A DNA stretch of 64,000 nt from Salticus scenicus (Eukaryota; Arthropoda; Arachnida; Araneae; Salticidae): contig OZ005649.1 in NCBI GenBank assembly GCA_963930645.1, positions 77,871,626 to 77,935,625 of the forward strand, written 5' to 3'. A model generated the notes under the pieces. It was given only the letters and a program-made list of their open reading frames with translations. It was not told where the DNA came from and did not search any database. Shown piece after piece: positions 23,331 through 34,776 of this stretch (the stretch's first letter is position 1; each line of letters opens with the position of its first letter). The translations under genes were made by a program, and so were the position numbers.

Positions 23331-25500
23331 CTATAGACTGCACTAAACCAAATGAAACGAATACATATTTTTTGTAATAGAGATAGTCAACTGGGAAATT
23401 TTTTTTTGTGTATGTAGGAACCTCGCCTCCCCCCCTGGGGTAGATGTCCTTCCCTCGAGTGGAGTAAATTTTCATGATGGGTATCTTTCAAAAGAGCTCG
23501 CCAATACTTTTAAAACGAATGGTTGAACCATCGATCTACGATAATTTAAAGTAAAGTTATTGATTTCTTTCATTTTTAACATTTTTTTTTTTTACTTTAT
23601 TATTGAGAATAAATTCAACTTTTTTTTTGATATTTAGTGTTATACTATTTCTCTAATATGGAAATCGTATGTATTATCATACAAGATAACTTTTTTAAAT
23701 AATAATTTTAATAAATTATTTTTTTTTAAACTGAATAATTTTTTAATAACCGAATTAAATTCTATATAAATGTAGGTGCATTAATGAAACGGGGGGGGGG
23801 GGGTTGAGGGGGATCAGAACTAATTATCATATAAATTTCTTTCGAAGCCTAATTTGAATTGTTTAACATAGATTTACATAACAGTACTCTTTATCTTACC
23901 TCTTAATCTCCAACCTGTACTTATAGCATTAAATTTCAGGGTAAGAGAAAGTCGTGTGAGTGACACACTAGATTATTCTTATTATGAGGACTTTAAATAG
24001 AGCACTTAACGGAACACTGGGATGTGTTGTTGCTGTTGTGTTTTCGGGCCTATATTTTTTGTCAACCAGCAGTTTTTTTATTGTCATTCATATTTATTGA
24101 TCGGGTAGAATTTTTTTAATTTCAGAACGGAAATTATAAAATATCGAGACACATTTGATTTATAAACAAAAACTGAAAATACATTTAAATGATCACGTGG
24201 TAATCTTCATGATCTAAACATTGTTTTCAAGATTTACGTTCACATTCCGTCATTTTTGACGGGGTTATATACTAGTATAAAGATATTATCAGCAGTGAAT
24301 TAAGCTCGTGACAATTTATACTATTTAAGTGATAATTATTTATTTTTTTATTTATGCTTCGAGAATTTTCTGGAAATGTTCTGGAAGCTTTACATAAATA
24401 AATTCGGATAAAACTATTCAATTCCCTGTCCAGCTGTACTGGAGGATATTTGGATCCGATATAAAAGTTTGTAAACAACAATAAAAATTTTTATTATTGT
24501 TTACATTAAATAATTAAATATTAATGGCAATAAAAAAGTTATTTGATTCTGAAACAGCATTGAGGAAGTATCAAAATAATTGCAGCTGGTGTCCGAAAAC
24601 TTACTTAAAAGAAGCATATAGAAAAGTTTTTGAAACAATAACAAATTATAAATTTAAAATAATAATAATAATAATTAAAAAAAAAAAAAAAATTCAGTCT
24701 ATTGCAAGAGCAAAAATTAGAAACTTTAAATACAAAATGATGTAAACACAAATTAAAAATCAATTTTAAATTATATAAATTTTTTGACAAGAAGCATGTC
24801 AGAAGTAAATGATAGCACTACACAAGTTTCTCAAGGATGTAAGAGATTTGAGCATCACCAAATATCACTACCATTATGCTCAAGAAAAATTATGTATGTA
24901 TATATCGAAATATAATTTATAAGAATAATGAAACTGAAAAAAGCTTATTTATATCAAAATCTAAATAGTAATTTTAGTTTAAAAAAAAAAAAAAAGTTAG
25001 ACAATGTCACAATTTTTTTTCCTTTTTAAAACAAACAAACAAATAAATTTTCTTGTTCATTATTTTTGGAATATTATTTGGTAGTAAAAGATAATTTTTG
25101 TATAATTATTTACAGAGATTACACAATTTCATTTTAATTTACGATTACAATAAATAATGCACTTAAAATAGCAAAACTAAAAATAAAATAAAATAAAAAA
25201 TCATCTGTCATATTAAAATAGTCGAAAACATACGTGGGCATGCAGTTGACACTAATATTTTTAACACGTTTGTATGAAAGTATGCAAATGTTATAAAAGA
25301 GATTTTTGACAATTTTATATAGTCCTTATAATTTTACAGTATTTTCTGTTCATTCATTACATTTCATACCAACTTTTTTCCAGCACAAAATATGTTAATA
25401 AAGAAATTATTAGTTAACTAAAAATCTATAAGAGTATTTTATTTTATCATTAGCAAATAATAGTAATATTAAAAAAAACAATGAAACACAAATAACAGTG
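23331..25500. other. AT-rich spacer, no gene seen
   Basis: Contains a 13-G run (23791-23803), an (AAT)n-like stretch near 24650-24675 and several A runs. Short frames at 23245-23475, 24272-24481 and 24524-24790 have no recognisable motif. Confidence 0.45.
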
Positions 25501-25873
25501 TTTGATACTGAGAAAACAGCCGATTAACAAATACTAGTATCGCCCAGTGGTCGAAACTCGACCATTTTTTTTTTTTGCAAAGCGAGGCAAAGCAAAGTTA
25601 TTGCCTTGTCCTAAACGGAATGCAATTGCAACACAGCTGCGGCAATTGTTTGCTGATATTCACTTAACTGAATCAGCAGAGTTTTACTTAATATAACTAT
25701 TTCTCTATGTAGATGTTAGCCTTTCCTGAAATGAGAGAAAATCGCAACGTGAAAATGCCCCTTGTTGTGTGATACAGCCCAGAAGCTAATAGGTACCATG
25801 TCAAACCAAGGATCAACCAAGTATCAAATTCTGTTAAATTAATTCGATTGGTTCATAAAGTACAGTGTTTGAA

Positions 25874-25911
<38 letters not shown>

Positions 25912-26330
25912 TATTTTTCAATAATGGTCGAATTGAGTTCGGGAAATTTCAAAACGTGTAACTTTATCGAAAACCGAAAATCTAAAACTTTTCTGAATCT
26001 TATATTTTCTACTTATATATGCAGAGGAAAGAAAAATAAATCCACTTTTTAAAAAATAAAAATAAGTAGTCAATTTCACTTAATTAAAATGCAAGGAAAT
26101 CTGAAAACGTATAAATTCATCGAAAACCAGAAATCAAAAGTTTTTATGTATCTTCTACTTGCTTCTTCTACCCACAAAATCTAGTAATAAAGACACTTTT
26201 TTAAAAAATAAGTAGCCAATTTCAGTTAATTGAAACGTAAAGAAAGCTCAAAACATGTAAATTCAGCAAAAAATGGAAATCGGGATTTTTTCCGTATCGT
26301 CTACTTATACATGCAGCAGTTAGTAACAAA
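25501..26330. repeat. Diverged repeat family 1, cluster c
   Basis: Three units of about 147 bases are marked by 'aactttatcgaaaaccgaaa' (near 25961), 'aaattcatcgaaaaccagaa' (near 26112) and 'aaattcagcaaaaaatggaa' (near 26259), each followed by 'cttctacttatatatgcag'-like sequence. The same module is found near 505-580. A 35-A run lies at 25875-25909. Confidence 0.55.
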
Positions 26331-26332
26331 TC

Positions 26333-26676
26333 CATTTTCCTTTTAATTAGTATATTAGTTGAATATTTATTGTTTAAATATCACCCTTTGAAATGAAATG
26401 TTTATGTTTACATTCGAAACTGAAAGTTTGCCATTTTTTTTTCTGGAGTTTTGTAATTTTAAATTAAATTTTATCAATTTTACAGAAAAAATAACTCAAT
26501 CAAACACAAGTAAACAGTAACTTATATATAACTATACCCAAATATCGGAATTAAAATCGGCAGATAATTTCCGTTATTTTTTAATAATTTTTTACAAAAA
26601 ATCCAATGGAAAATTAACGTAGAAAATCTTTTTGATGGCTCCATGGACAGACAGTGACGTCATCACTTCGCTTGCG
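26333..26676 (-). mobile_element. Long-TIR MITE 'CGCAAGCG' copy 3, one arm
   Basis: The right end ...CACTTCGCTTGCG is followed by TA (26677-26678), and the segment is the reverse complement of the left arm plus internal block of copy 2. The second arm is missing; homology stops near 26330. TGACGTCA is retained at 26655-26662. Confidence 0.7.
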
Positions 26677-26678
26677 TA

Positions 26679-27409
26679 TAGTGATGCTACATTATACAAA
26701 TTACTGTGTCTATGGTTTTATTTGAGCTTTATGAAATTGCCAGATTTAACAACTTTCTACTTTTAGGTATTTTTTAATGTAAAGGAATACGTGTATAAAA
26801 GGGAAAAATGGGGGAAAATGCATAAAAAATAAATGTATTTTTAAATACCTTCTTGACATCGTAAGAAAATAATATTTGTATTCGCACCTTCCGGTTAACC
26901 ATACCTTTCGAATGATACCATTTTCAACCCTCTACTCCCATAATTAATATGTTAAAAAGGGACAACAAATTTTATGCTTGCCTATTAATATATAGATGAC
27001 AAACTTATCATTGCCATATACAAAAAAATTAAAAAAAAAAAAAAAAAAAATTAAAAAAAAAGATAAATAAATAAATAAATAAATAAATAAAAATAATAAT
27101 CCTTTACATATTTTGACAATGTTCTATTACCATCCCTTTCCGAACTTTGATTAAAAAATATACTATTTTATAATAAAAAAAATATTTTTGCATCTTTATT
27201 TGCAAGAACAGCGCTTATAATACTTTTGTACTTGTATACTAACAATAATATACCATAAAATACAAATAAAATATCTGTCTTGTAGATAAACCTAAAATTG
27301 AATGGAAATGCTAATATCATAAATGTTTTTTCATATGTATAAATTTGATAAAATACCAAATTCCATTGAAAATTTTCTATTAAAGTTGTTATCATTTTAA
27401 TGCTTAATA
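26679..27409. other. AT-rich spacer, no gene seen
   Basis: Contains A runs and (AAAT)n at about 27030-27105. The minus-strand open frame 27168-27596 (142 codons) starts to its right and overlaps the repeat at 27410-27497; it shows no recognisable domain, so I do not call it a gene. Confidence 0.45.
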
Positions 27410-27497
27410 TTTGCCACTTAATTGTACATCGAATATTAAATTCTTCGACATACAATATATGGTAACAAATAAATGATGATTTTACTGAATATCCATG
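27410..27497. repeat. Second copy of the receptor-1 3'-flank block
   Basis: Near-identical to 17213-17301. Flanks differ on both sides, and no receptor coding homology is visible to the right, where a receptor copy would have lain. Confidence 0.7.
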
Positions 27498-27875
27498 TTT
27501 TTTTTGAAAATGGTTGGGTCTCGTTGTGTGCTTATGTGTACGAATCGCTAAATACGCCAGATGATATGACAGGTTTCTAATGAAAAAAGTTCTCACATTT
27601 GGCTATTTAATAAAGCATTTTCCGATTCAACTTCTTTAAACGTTAGTAACTACTAAAGGTTCAGAAAGTCGATTAAATTTAATCCAGATTTTTAATTATG
27701 AAATTGCAAGTACTGAAATTGGCATAAGTGAGTTTAAGTAGAGTTGAAAGGAATAAATACAATACAAATTCATTCGAATGTGAATATGAAACACACGCAT
27801 CATGTAAATACGTATTTATAAACATGAGTTAGCTACGTATTACGCACTCGCATATATACGCGTTAAACAAACACG

Positions 27876-28495
27876 TTTTGCGTACTCGATGTTCGTGAAT
27901 TAGCTATGAATGAAAGGCGAATCTTGAAGAGACTTAAAAGATCATTTACAGAATATTTTGGGAGACTGCAGGACTGTTAACCAAATATAAACTTCAGTTT
28001 CACCAGAAAACACAGCTTAAATAACAGCCGACAACATAAAAATCGCAGCATAAAATGCACCATCGCATTAACACAGAGCAATAGGCGGGAATTCAGTGGC
28101 AGAGACTGATAGTCGAGCAGAGCTTTCTATTAACAATGTCGTGGCGAGAAACTGACCTCAATAGTCGCAATGGGGCCCCTTTTACAGCTTGCTATTAATC
28201 CACAATTTTCCAGTAACTTTCGTAATAATCAATCAAGTCAGAACTAAGATAATCGATATATCCATAATAAAGATTTTTCTCGGCAAGGTCGCCAAAAGAC
28301 TCCTCTAGGAGGGAAAAAGTCGCCAAATTCGTCGCCAAGACCCTTACCTACCCTGATGAAGCGGGATAAAAAAAAAAAATGATAATAACACGAAAACAAG
28401 CTAGAAATGCAGAAAATTGGCATTTTATAATTTGACTAAGCCTCTTAGAATAAAATTACATACAAATAACTAATATTATTTACATATTCGTAACA
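27876..28495 (-). mobile_element. Retroelement LTR 1 (solo or fragment)
   Basis: Read on the minus strand it starts TGTTACGAATATG (28495 leftward), typical of Ty3/gypsy-type LTRs, and ends near GTACGCAAAA (27876). It is collinear over about 600 bases with 32254-32868: shared words include 'gaatgaaaggcgaa', 'aacacagctta', 'aaggtcgccaaaa', 'gggaaa.agtcgccaaat' and 'ctagaaatgcagaaaatt'. No gag or pol lies on either side and no target duplication is evident, so it is probably a solo LTR or a remnant. The TATA-box position of LTR 2 is changed here to TGTAAAA. Confidence 0.6.
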
Positions 28496-28555
28496 ATATA
28501 ATTACATATATGCAAATCACACAAGAATTTTATAGATGTATTACGCAAATATACT

Positions 28556-28828
28556 CACTGTTAAAAATGGTTTCTTAAAAATGAGCTAAATTGTCTCGAA
28601 ATAGCTCCGAAACAATATATATACTTAAATTTGAAAACCCGTGTATTCATTTTTGAGTACACTGACATGTCAAACAGGGGATATTGGGATTCTTATTGGT
28701 CGACCCGATTTTTGAGCATGTCAATATACTTTAAAATAAGTACATCGGTTTTAAAATTTAAGTATATATTCTTTCGGAGCTATTTTGATACAATTTAGTT
28801 CATTTTTAAGAAACTATTTTTTACAGTG
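28556..28828. mobile_element. Small MITE with ~110-base inverted arms
   Basis: The left arm CACTGTTAAAAATGGTTTCT... and the right arm ending ...AGAAACTATTTTTTACAGTG are inverted copies over about 110 bases ('cttaaaaatgagctaaattg' pairs with 'caatttagttcatttttaag'). The element is 273 bp with no coding capacity. The CT on both sides may be a target duplication, but this is unclear. The CACTG terminus resembles that of the four-copy family at 36.5-50 kb, though the interiors differ. Confidence 0.7.
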
Positions 28829-29082
28829 CTCATTATGCATTCGTGTTATGTTTATAAAATCACATACATAACCTGCAAAAAGAAGAGATACTCATAAAAA
28901 CATTACTATTGTAACAGACTCTCCTACCCATAAAAAACTCTTACATTTCTTAGACAGTCAAAAAAAAAAAAAAAAAAAAAAAAAGGATTGGTATCAAAAT
29001 TGCCCGGCGATATTAATTACCGTGAACTCTATTCCTTGCTTAATGGAGATTTGCCAATAGCTCTGCATATATTTTTCTAATA

Positions 29083-29332
29083 AATCCTAATCGCTTTCAT
29101 TATTCCTTGTTACCAGTGTTAATTTTTTGGATGCAATATAAAACTATAATTTAAAGTATTTTTACAGCGGGGTGCGTCCTATATGTAGAAGTTTTAATTA
29201 ATAAAAATTTAGTTAGTAAACGGTAAAATATTATTTACGCTCCCCGCCGTAAAAATACATTAAATTATGGATTTATAATGCAGCTAAAAAACTAACACAG
29301 ATAACAAGAAATGTTGTAAGCGATTAGGATTT
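29083..29332. mobile_element. MITE-like palindrome
   Basis: The left arm AATCCTAATCGCTTTCATTA... and the right arm ...TTGTAAGCGATTAGGATT are inverted copies for about 95 bases, meeting around a G+C-rich 'ttacagcgg' and 'ccgccgtaa' pair. A partial relative ('taacaagaaatg' ... 'ttttacgactg') is near 33731-33762; it shares bases beyond the right arm, so the true element boundary may lie further out. Confidence 0.6.
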
Positions 29333-29974
29333 TACGACTGTTGGTGACAATAGATAAAGCGTTCTTTGAAGTAAGATTTGCCGCTATTTTGAAGCCATAT
29401 TTAATTTTGATTCGCACCAAACTTTAAAAATAAGATGGCTTTATATGAAACCGTCTGATATACTAGCGCCTGTCTTTAAAGTTATCGTAAAACTATATCA
29501 CATTTTTATTGTTTTATCTTGTTAGTTTTATCTTGTAATATCAGAAGCACAGAAAAAAAAAAAAATAGATTTCTCATTAAGAAGCATTATATTACCGCGT
29601 ATTTTTTGATTAATATTTAATCTTTCAAAATCGTTTTAAAACTACTGCTATATTCAATATGTTATCATTAAAAGGAAATGGAAAATCATTTATTTAAAAT
29701 TAAAATATAGTTGCTGAACTTACTAAAATTTTAATCTCTTATGTTTTTAATGTTCTAGTCATCAGAAAATATTTTAAGAAACCTTAAGTTAATACATATG
29801 GTACGAAAGACATTTAGAACCACGCATATGTTAAAATATATACATTTGATAACAATTATTTTTTTGTGAATTTTTATTTGACATCCTCTCAATGTTCCAG
29901 TAATTGACACTGCCAATTTTTCATTTTGTCAGTAATTTGGCCCCAAATGTTTCAGTGTTTGACATTGCTAGTTG
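29333..29974. other. AT-rich spacer, no gene seen
   Basis: No feature recognised. Around 29885-29975 words such as 'cagtaattgacactgcc' and 'tcagtgtttgacattgc' foreshadow the following array. Confidence 0.4.
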
Positions 29975-31380
29975 CCGAAACGTCAGTGGAGGCCCTACAT
30001 TGAGACTCAAAACGGTTTTGGGCTGTGTCTGTCTGTCTGTCTGTCGCGCGATAGCGTCCGCACAAATAGCGCTATTGACTTGAAATTTGGTACACATGTT
30101 CATGAGCCCCACGAAATCAGCTTTATAGTTTTTGGTATGTATTCCATTTGTAGTTCGTATACAGGGACACGCCAAAGTTTTTCTTATCATTACGGCCTAT
30201 GGGAGGAATTTGTATGTATCGCGATAGCGGCCGCAAAAATAGCGCTATTGACTTGAAATTTAGTATACATGTTCAGGAGCCCCACGAAATCACCTGTATA
30301 GTTTTTGGTATGTATTCCATCTGTAGTTCGTATACAGGGACACTCCAAAGTTTTTCTTATCATTACGACCAATGGGAGGAATTTGTATGTATCGCGGTAG
30401 CGGCCGCAAAAATAGCGCAATTGACTTGAAATTTGGTACACATGTTCATGAGCCCCACGAAATCAGCTGTAGAGTTTTTGGTATGTATTCCATTTGCAAT
30501 TCGTATACAGGGACAAGCCAGAGTTTTTCTTATCATTACGGCCTAAGGGGGGAATTTGTATGAATCGCGAAAGCGGCCACAAAAATCACGCTATTGACTT
30601 GCAATTTGGTACACATATTCAAGAGCCCCACGAAATCATCTGTATGTTTTTGGGTGTGTATTCCATTTGTAATTCGTGTACAGGGACACGCCAGAATTTT
30701 TCTTACCATTACGACCTACGGGAGGAATTTGTATGTACCGCGATAGCCACCGCAAAAATCAAGCTATTGACTTCCAATTTTTGACGAAACGTCAGTGGAG
30801 GCCCTCTGTTGAGACTCAAAAGGATTTTGGGTGCCGTCTGTCCGTCTATATGTCTGTCTGTCGTGTGATAGCGGCCGCAAAAATCACGCTATTGACTTGA
30901 AATTTGGTACACATGTTCATGAGCCCCACGAAATCAGCTGTATAGTTTTTGGTATGTATTCCATTTGTAGTTCGTATACAGGGACACGCCAAAGTTTTTC
31001 TTATCATTATACGGCCTATGGGAAGAATTTGTATGTACCGCGATAGCGGCCCCAAAAATCACACTATTCACTGCAAATTTGGTACACATGTTCATGAGCT
31101 CAACAGAAATAACTGTATAGTGTTAGGCGTGTATTCCATTTGTCGTTCGTGTACAGGGACACGCCAAAGTGTTTCTTATCATTACGGTCTATGGGAAGAA
31201 TTTGTATGTACCGCAATAGCGGCCGCAAAAATCCTTCGATTGACTTGCAAATTGTCGCACACTTTCCAGCTTTGCATATAAGTAGCTGTATAATTTTTAT
31301 TGCTATATTGTTTATAAACTGTGTACAGGGACACGCCAAAATTCTTAACATTACGGCGTATGGGGTGAATTTCGTTTAAA
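29975..31380 (+). repeat. ~173-base tandem array with repeated header
   Basis: Eight units, marked by GCGATAGCGGCCGCAAAAAT-like words at about 30048, 30220, 30392, 30567, 30740, 30866, 31040 and 31212, have spacings of 172-175 bases except one of about 126. Each unit runs 'ttgacttgaaatttggtaca', 'agccccacgaaatca', 'gtatgtattccatttgta', 'gtatacagggacacgcc', 'cattacggcctatggg'. A ~75-base header ('gaaacgtcagtggaggccct' ... (GTCT)n) precedes units 1 and 6, so the array is two header-plus-units blocks. Overlapping open frames on both strands are the unit read in frame in successive copies and are not supported as genes. Confidence 0.9.
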
Positions 31381-32133
31381 CGTATTTTAATACCATTACT
31401 TTGCAATCAAGAAAATGAAACTAGCGTAAGTGAGTAAGATGCTTAAACTTATGTTGTTTGAAGAAAATATGTGCTTTTAAGATTTCTAATTAATGTACAG
31501 GACCTTACAAAAGTGTTCTGACAATGTCACGGTGTCATCCAAACGATGTTAAATTTGAAACAATTATTAATTTTAAATGCAAAATAAGCTGAATAGTTTT
31601 TACTGGTGTATACAATGTTTCTGGTTCGTTTACAGAGACACACAAAAAAATTTCGTAACATTGGAGCCTATGGACAAATTTTTATTTAAGCGCGCACTTT
31701 AAATGCTGAATTGAAATTAATAAAATTAACATACATTATAAAGATGCTTAAAATCATGTTTACTCTTAAAAAAGGTTACGTATCGACTAAATAATTAATG
31801 GGACCACACAAAATAATTACGAGTATGTACTGTAATCATCCAAATAATGTCAAATTAGTTTGAAAAATTAATGAGTTATAATTAATTAGGTTTATTCTTA
31901 TTATTGGCGTTTATAATGATTGTGGCTACTTTACCGGGATACATAAAAGAATTTCGTACTATTACGGTCTATAGTCGGTATTTCTTAAGAGTATTTTAAC
32001 ATGGTTACACTACACCCCATCAAATATAATGAAATTTTATTAGAATTTTAAAAGCATTTTTTCCTGTGGAAAATTGTGGTATAGAATTGGTAGTTAACTT
32101 AAAGGTTACGCAAAATATTTCCGATATGCTATG

Positions 32134-32140
<7 letters not shown>
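31381..32140 (+). repeat. Decayed continuation of the ~173-base array
   Basis: The end-of-unit words persist in degraded form at about 31610-31680 ('ggttcgtttacagagacaca' ... 'ggagcctatgg') and 31900-31985 ('actttaccgggatacat' ... 'attacggtctat'). The array thus decays to the right. Confidence 0.5.

Positions 32141-32168
<28 letters not shown>
32141..32168. repeat. Poly-T run
   Basis: A T run of about 28 bases between the decayed array and LTR 2, possibly a retroposed tail on the minus strand. Confidence 0.8.
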
Positions 32169-32169
<1 letters not shown>

Positions 32170-32253
32170 TATGAAATTTGGTAGTTATTAAATTTGGTAA
32201 TTATGAATTTCAGGGAAATAATACAAGACCGTCGTTTATTAAGAATACATATT

Positions 32254-32868
32254 GTTGCGTACTTGGGGGGTTCGTAAGTTGTCGGAGAATGAAAGGCGAA
32301 ACTTGTAATAATTCAGTGATTTATTTACAGAAAGTTCCAGAAAAATACAGGTCTATAAACCAAGTATCAGCTTCAATTCAACCAGTAAACACAGCTTAAC
32401 CAATAGCCGTTAACAGCACAACAGCAGCACAAACTGTTTAACAATAACACATAAAGCAAGTCTCATTCAAAAAGGCTCAAGGCAAAGCAAACTGACGCAG
32501 ATCTGAGACTGACTGCCTCGGTGAAAAAAATGCTCCTTTTATACTTTTCTATCGAACCCAGGCTGTTCTGGAAAATTCTCGTATCTCATCAGCCAATGAG
32601 ATTAGAGCGTCCATATTTGGTATATCCCTAATAAGGAATTTCTCGCCAAGGTCGCCAAAAAATCGCCAAAGAGGGAAACAGTCGCCAAATTTGGCGACAA
32701 ATCCATTTCTTCCTTCTTGGAGCTTTTTAATGCGTTTTTAAGGGAAAATTAGGCTATTTTAACACTAAAATGACTAGAAATGCAGAAAATTAGCATTTTA
32801 TCAACTTACTAAACCTCGTTGAAAAAATTTATGGAAAAGTAAATACAATTATTTATAATTCCGTATCA
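32254..32868 (-). mobile_element. Retroelement LTR 2 (solo or fragment)
   Basis: Collinear with LTR 1 (27876-28495) on the same strand. On the minus strand it begins TGATACGGAATTATAA and ends GTACGCAACA. A TATAAAA box lies at 32537-32543 (minus), at the position expected for an LTR promoter. Four TCGCCAA words plus one inverted copy cluster at 32642-32697. No internal gag-pol lies between the two LTRs (28.5-32.25 kb holds MITEs and the array), so these are separate solo LTRs or remnants. The 73-codon open frame on the plus strand overlapping its edge is unsupported. Confidence 0.6.
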
Positions 32869-34150
32869 CTTTATATCATATACAGATAAGTATACAAAGA
32901 GAGATAGAGCAGGAGGTTGAGGGAGGCTGCAGCCCCCCCTCAGGAATGTATCTGATTATGATAACAAGTCTATCGAATCAATATATATAGTTATATAATA
33001 AGGAATAAATAAAAATGACCTATTGAATAATGTCTGATACAAATAGGACGTTGAGGCTCCTGATCTGCAGATGCACTAGTTATTCATTTTACCAGTTATT
33101 AGCACCCTATGCTCCAGTGTTTGACATAAAATGTTAAAATTCTTATATGTAAAATACACGATTTTATTATTTTTCTTATTTATTAATTATTCCGAGATAG
33201 ATGTCAATTAGTGGAGCATGCCAATCACTGGAGCACATACCCTATCCGTTTTTCATTAAAGAAAATATTTTTGTATATGTTAATTAATTTTTACATTAAT
33301 AATTACATAATTCGTTAATAGTTAATAATAATTTAACCTAAGTGCTCGAAATGTTTATAATTTGTAAGAATGACTTTTTAAAATTATATAACAATTATGC
33401 TTATTTAATTAACTTATTTATTTACCCGAAAATGAGGTCATGAATACTTACGTTTTAAAAGTGTCTTCTTTAAACCTTTACCGGTAATAAACGCTTTTAA
33501 ATTTGTCGAAACATTTCTGTTCTACAAGATTGTTTAAAAATGTTATTATCAAATTATTTCATTAGAAATGTAGTTCGATGAAATGTTTATGGAAATAAGA
33601 GCGGTTTGGTGATAAGCCTTGATATTCTTTAAGTTTGCCGTTAAAAGCTTTTCGTCTATCAAATGTCATTTCTTATTCTCAAGAGAGCTGTTTATTAGAA
33701 CATCTTTTAACGAAGACTCTAATTAGCGGGTAACAAGAAATGAATTTTACGACTGCTTCAGGGTAATATTTCTTGGGAGTAAAATTAGAAAGATAAATAT
33801 TAGTCTATACATTGAGAATAGGGTTAAAGAGAAATGGTTCATGCATGTATTAAGTTCTTAATTAAATTGAATTTTTTACACACGTTCTACTGTACATGAT
33901 TGTTTTTTGTATAGAATGAAAAGAGTGTGGATTCATATTTTAATAGAGAGATACATAAAAAACTGCAGAATATACTCTCTTAAAATGGATGAGTTACCTT
34001 CTGAAACATGAATTATTTTTTTATTAATTCGACTTCAGTCAAATATGCCTTTATTTGTGTCAAATAGTTTTTTTGTATTTTGTCTAAATTGAGTTATAGA
34101 TATTTAATGAAAACATTTTGAAATTTTGACTAAATATCTCAAACTCAATT
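32869..34150. other. AT-rich spacer, no gene seen
   Basis: Two related phrases near 33110 ('tgctccagtgtttgacat') and 33205-33235 ('agtggagcatgccaatcact') hint at an old repeat. A partial relative of the 29083 palindrome is near 33731-33762. No coding sequence recognised. Confidence 0.4.
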
Positions 34151-34156
34151 TTTGTC

Positions 34157-34480
34157 ATTCATAATTTATTGATTTAAAACAATTTCATAGATGCAATGGC
34201 TTATATAGAAAATATATGGTATATATAGGATAAATAGGATTATGGCATATGTAGGATAAATTATGAATTTAGGCCTTAGAGACTTATAGCTTATGTATAA
34301 GTTTAAAAAATATATACTGAAGAATTTTGGTGAGTAAAAAATTAAAATGTGAAAATTAAAACTTAATTTGATAACTATATAAAAAACTTTTGAATACTAA
34401 TAATATGTTATAATATTTTTAGAAGAATTCATGATTTATTGATTTAAAACAATTTCATAGATGCAATGGCTTATATAGAA
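34157..34480. repeat. 54-base direct repeat pair
   Basis: 34157-34210 and 34427-34480 are identical except for one base, 270 bases apart. The cause is unknown, perhaps a local duplication. Confidence 0.9.
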
Positions 34481-34666
34481 TAAAAAAGCTAACTAAAATA
34501 AACTAAAAACTAAGACTAAAATAAACTAAAATAAACGCTAAAAAAGTAAATGAATTATTTTTCCTAATAGTTATTTAAAATATTAAGGTAATGATTATTG
34601 TATCTACATTATGAATTAATTCATTAACTTTTATATATTCCATATATAATTATTATATTCAATAAA

Positions 34667-34776
34667 ACTGTACATATGTAAAAGTTTATTGTTTAAGAAG
34701 GTTTATAAGAAAGTTCATTGGACTGTACATAAGTAAATGTTTATTGTTTAAGTAGGTTTATAAGAAAGTTCATTGG
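34667..34776. repeat. 55-base tandem duplication
   Basis: Two adjacent units, 34667-34721 and 34722-34776, differ at three positions. Confidence 0.9.

Noticed and set aside
27168..27596. 142-codon minus-strand frame
   Set aside because: Overlaps the 90-base repeat, has no recognisable domain, and the repeat copy at 17213-17301 is noncoding 3' flank.
29975..31380. CRISPR-like array
   Set aside because: Units of ~173 bases are contiguous with no unique spacers, and the genome is eukaryotic.
29921..31406. Many overlapping open frames of 60-110 codons on both strands
   Set aside because: They are successive ~173-base units read in frame; a period close to a multiple of three makes this expected.
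28496..32253. Intact LTR retrotransposon between LTR 1 and LTR 2
   Set aside because: The interior has no gag or pol, the two LTRs are well diverged, and the space is filled with MITEs and a tandem array.
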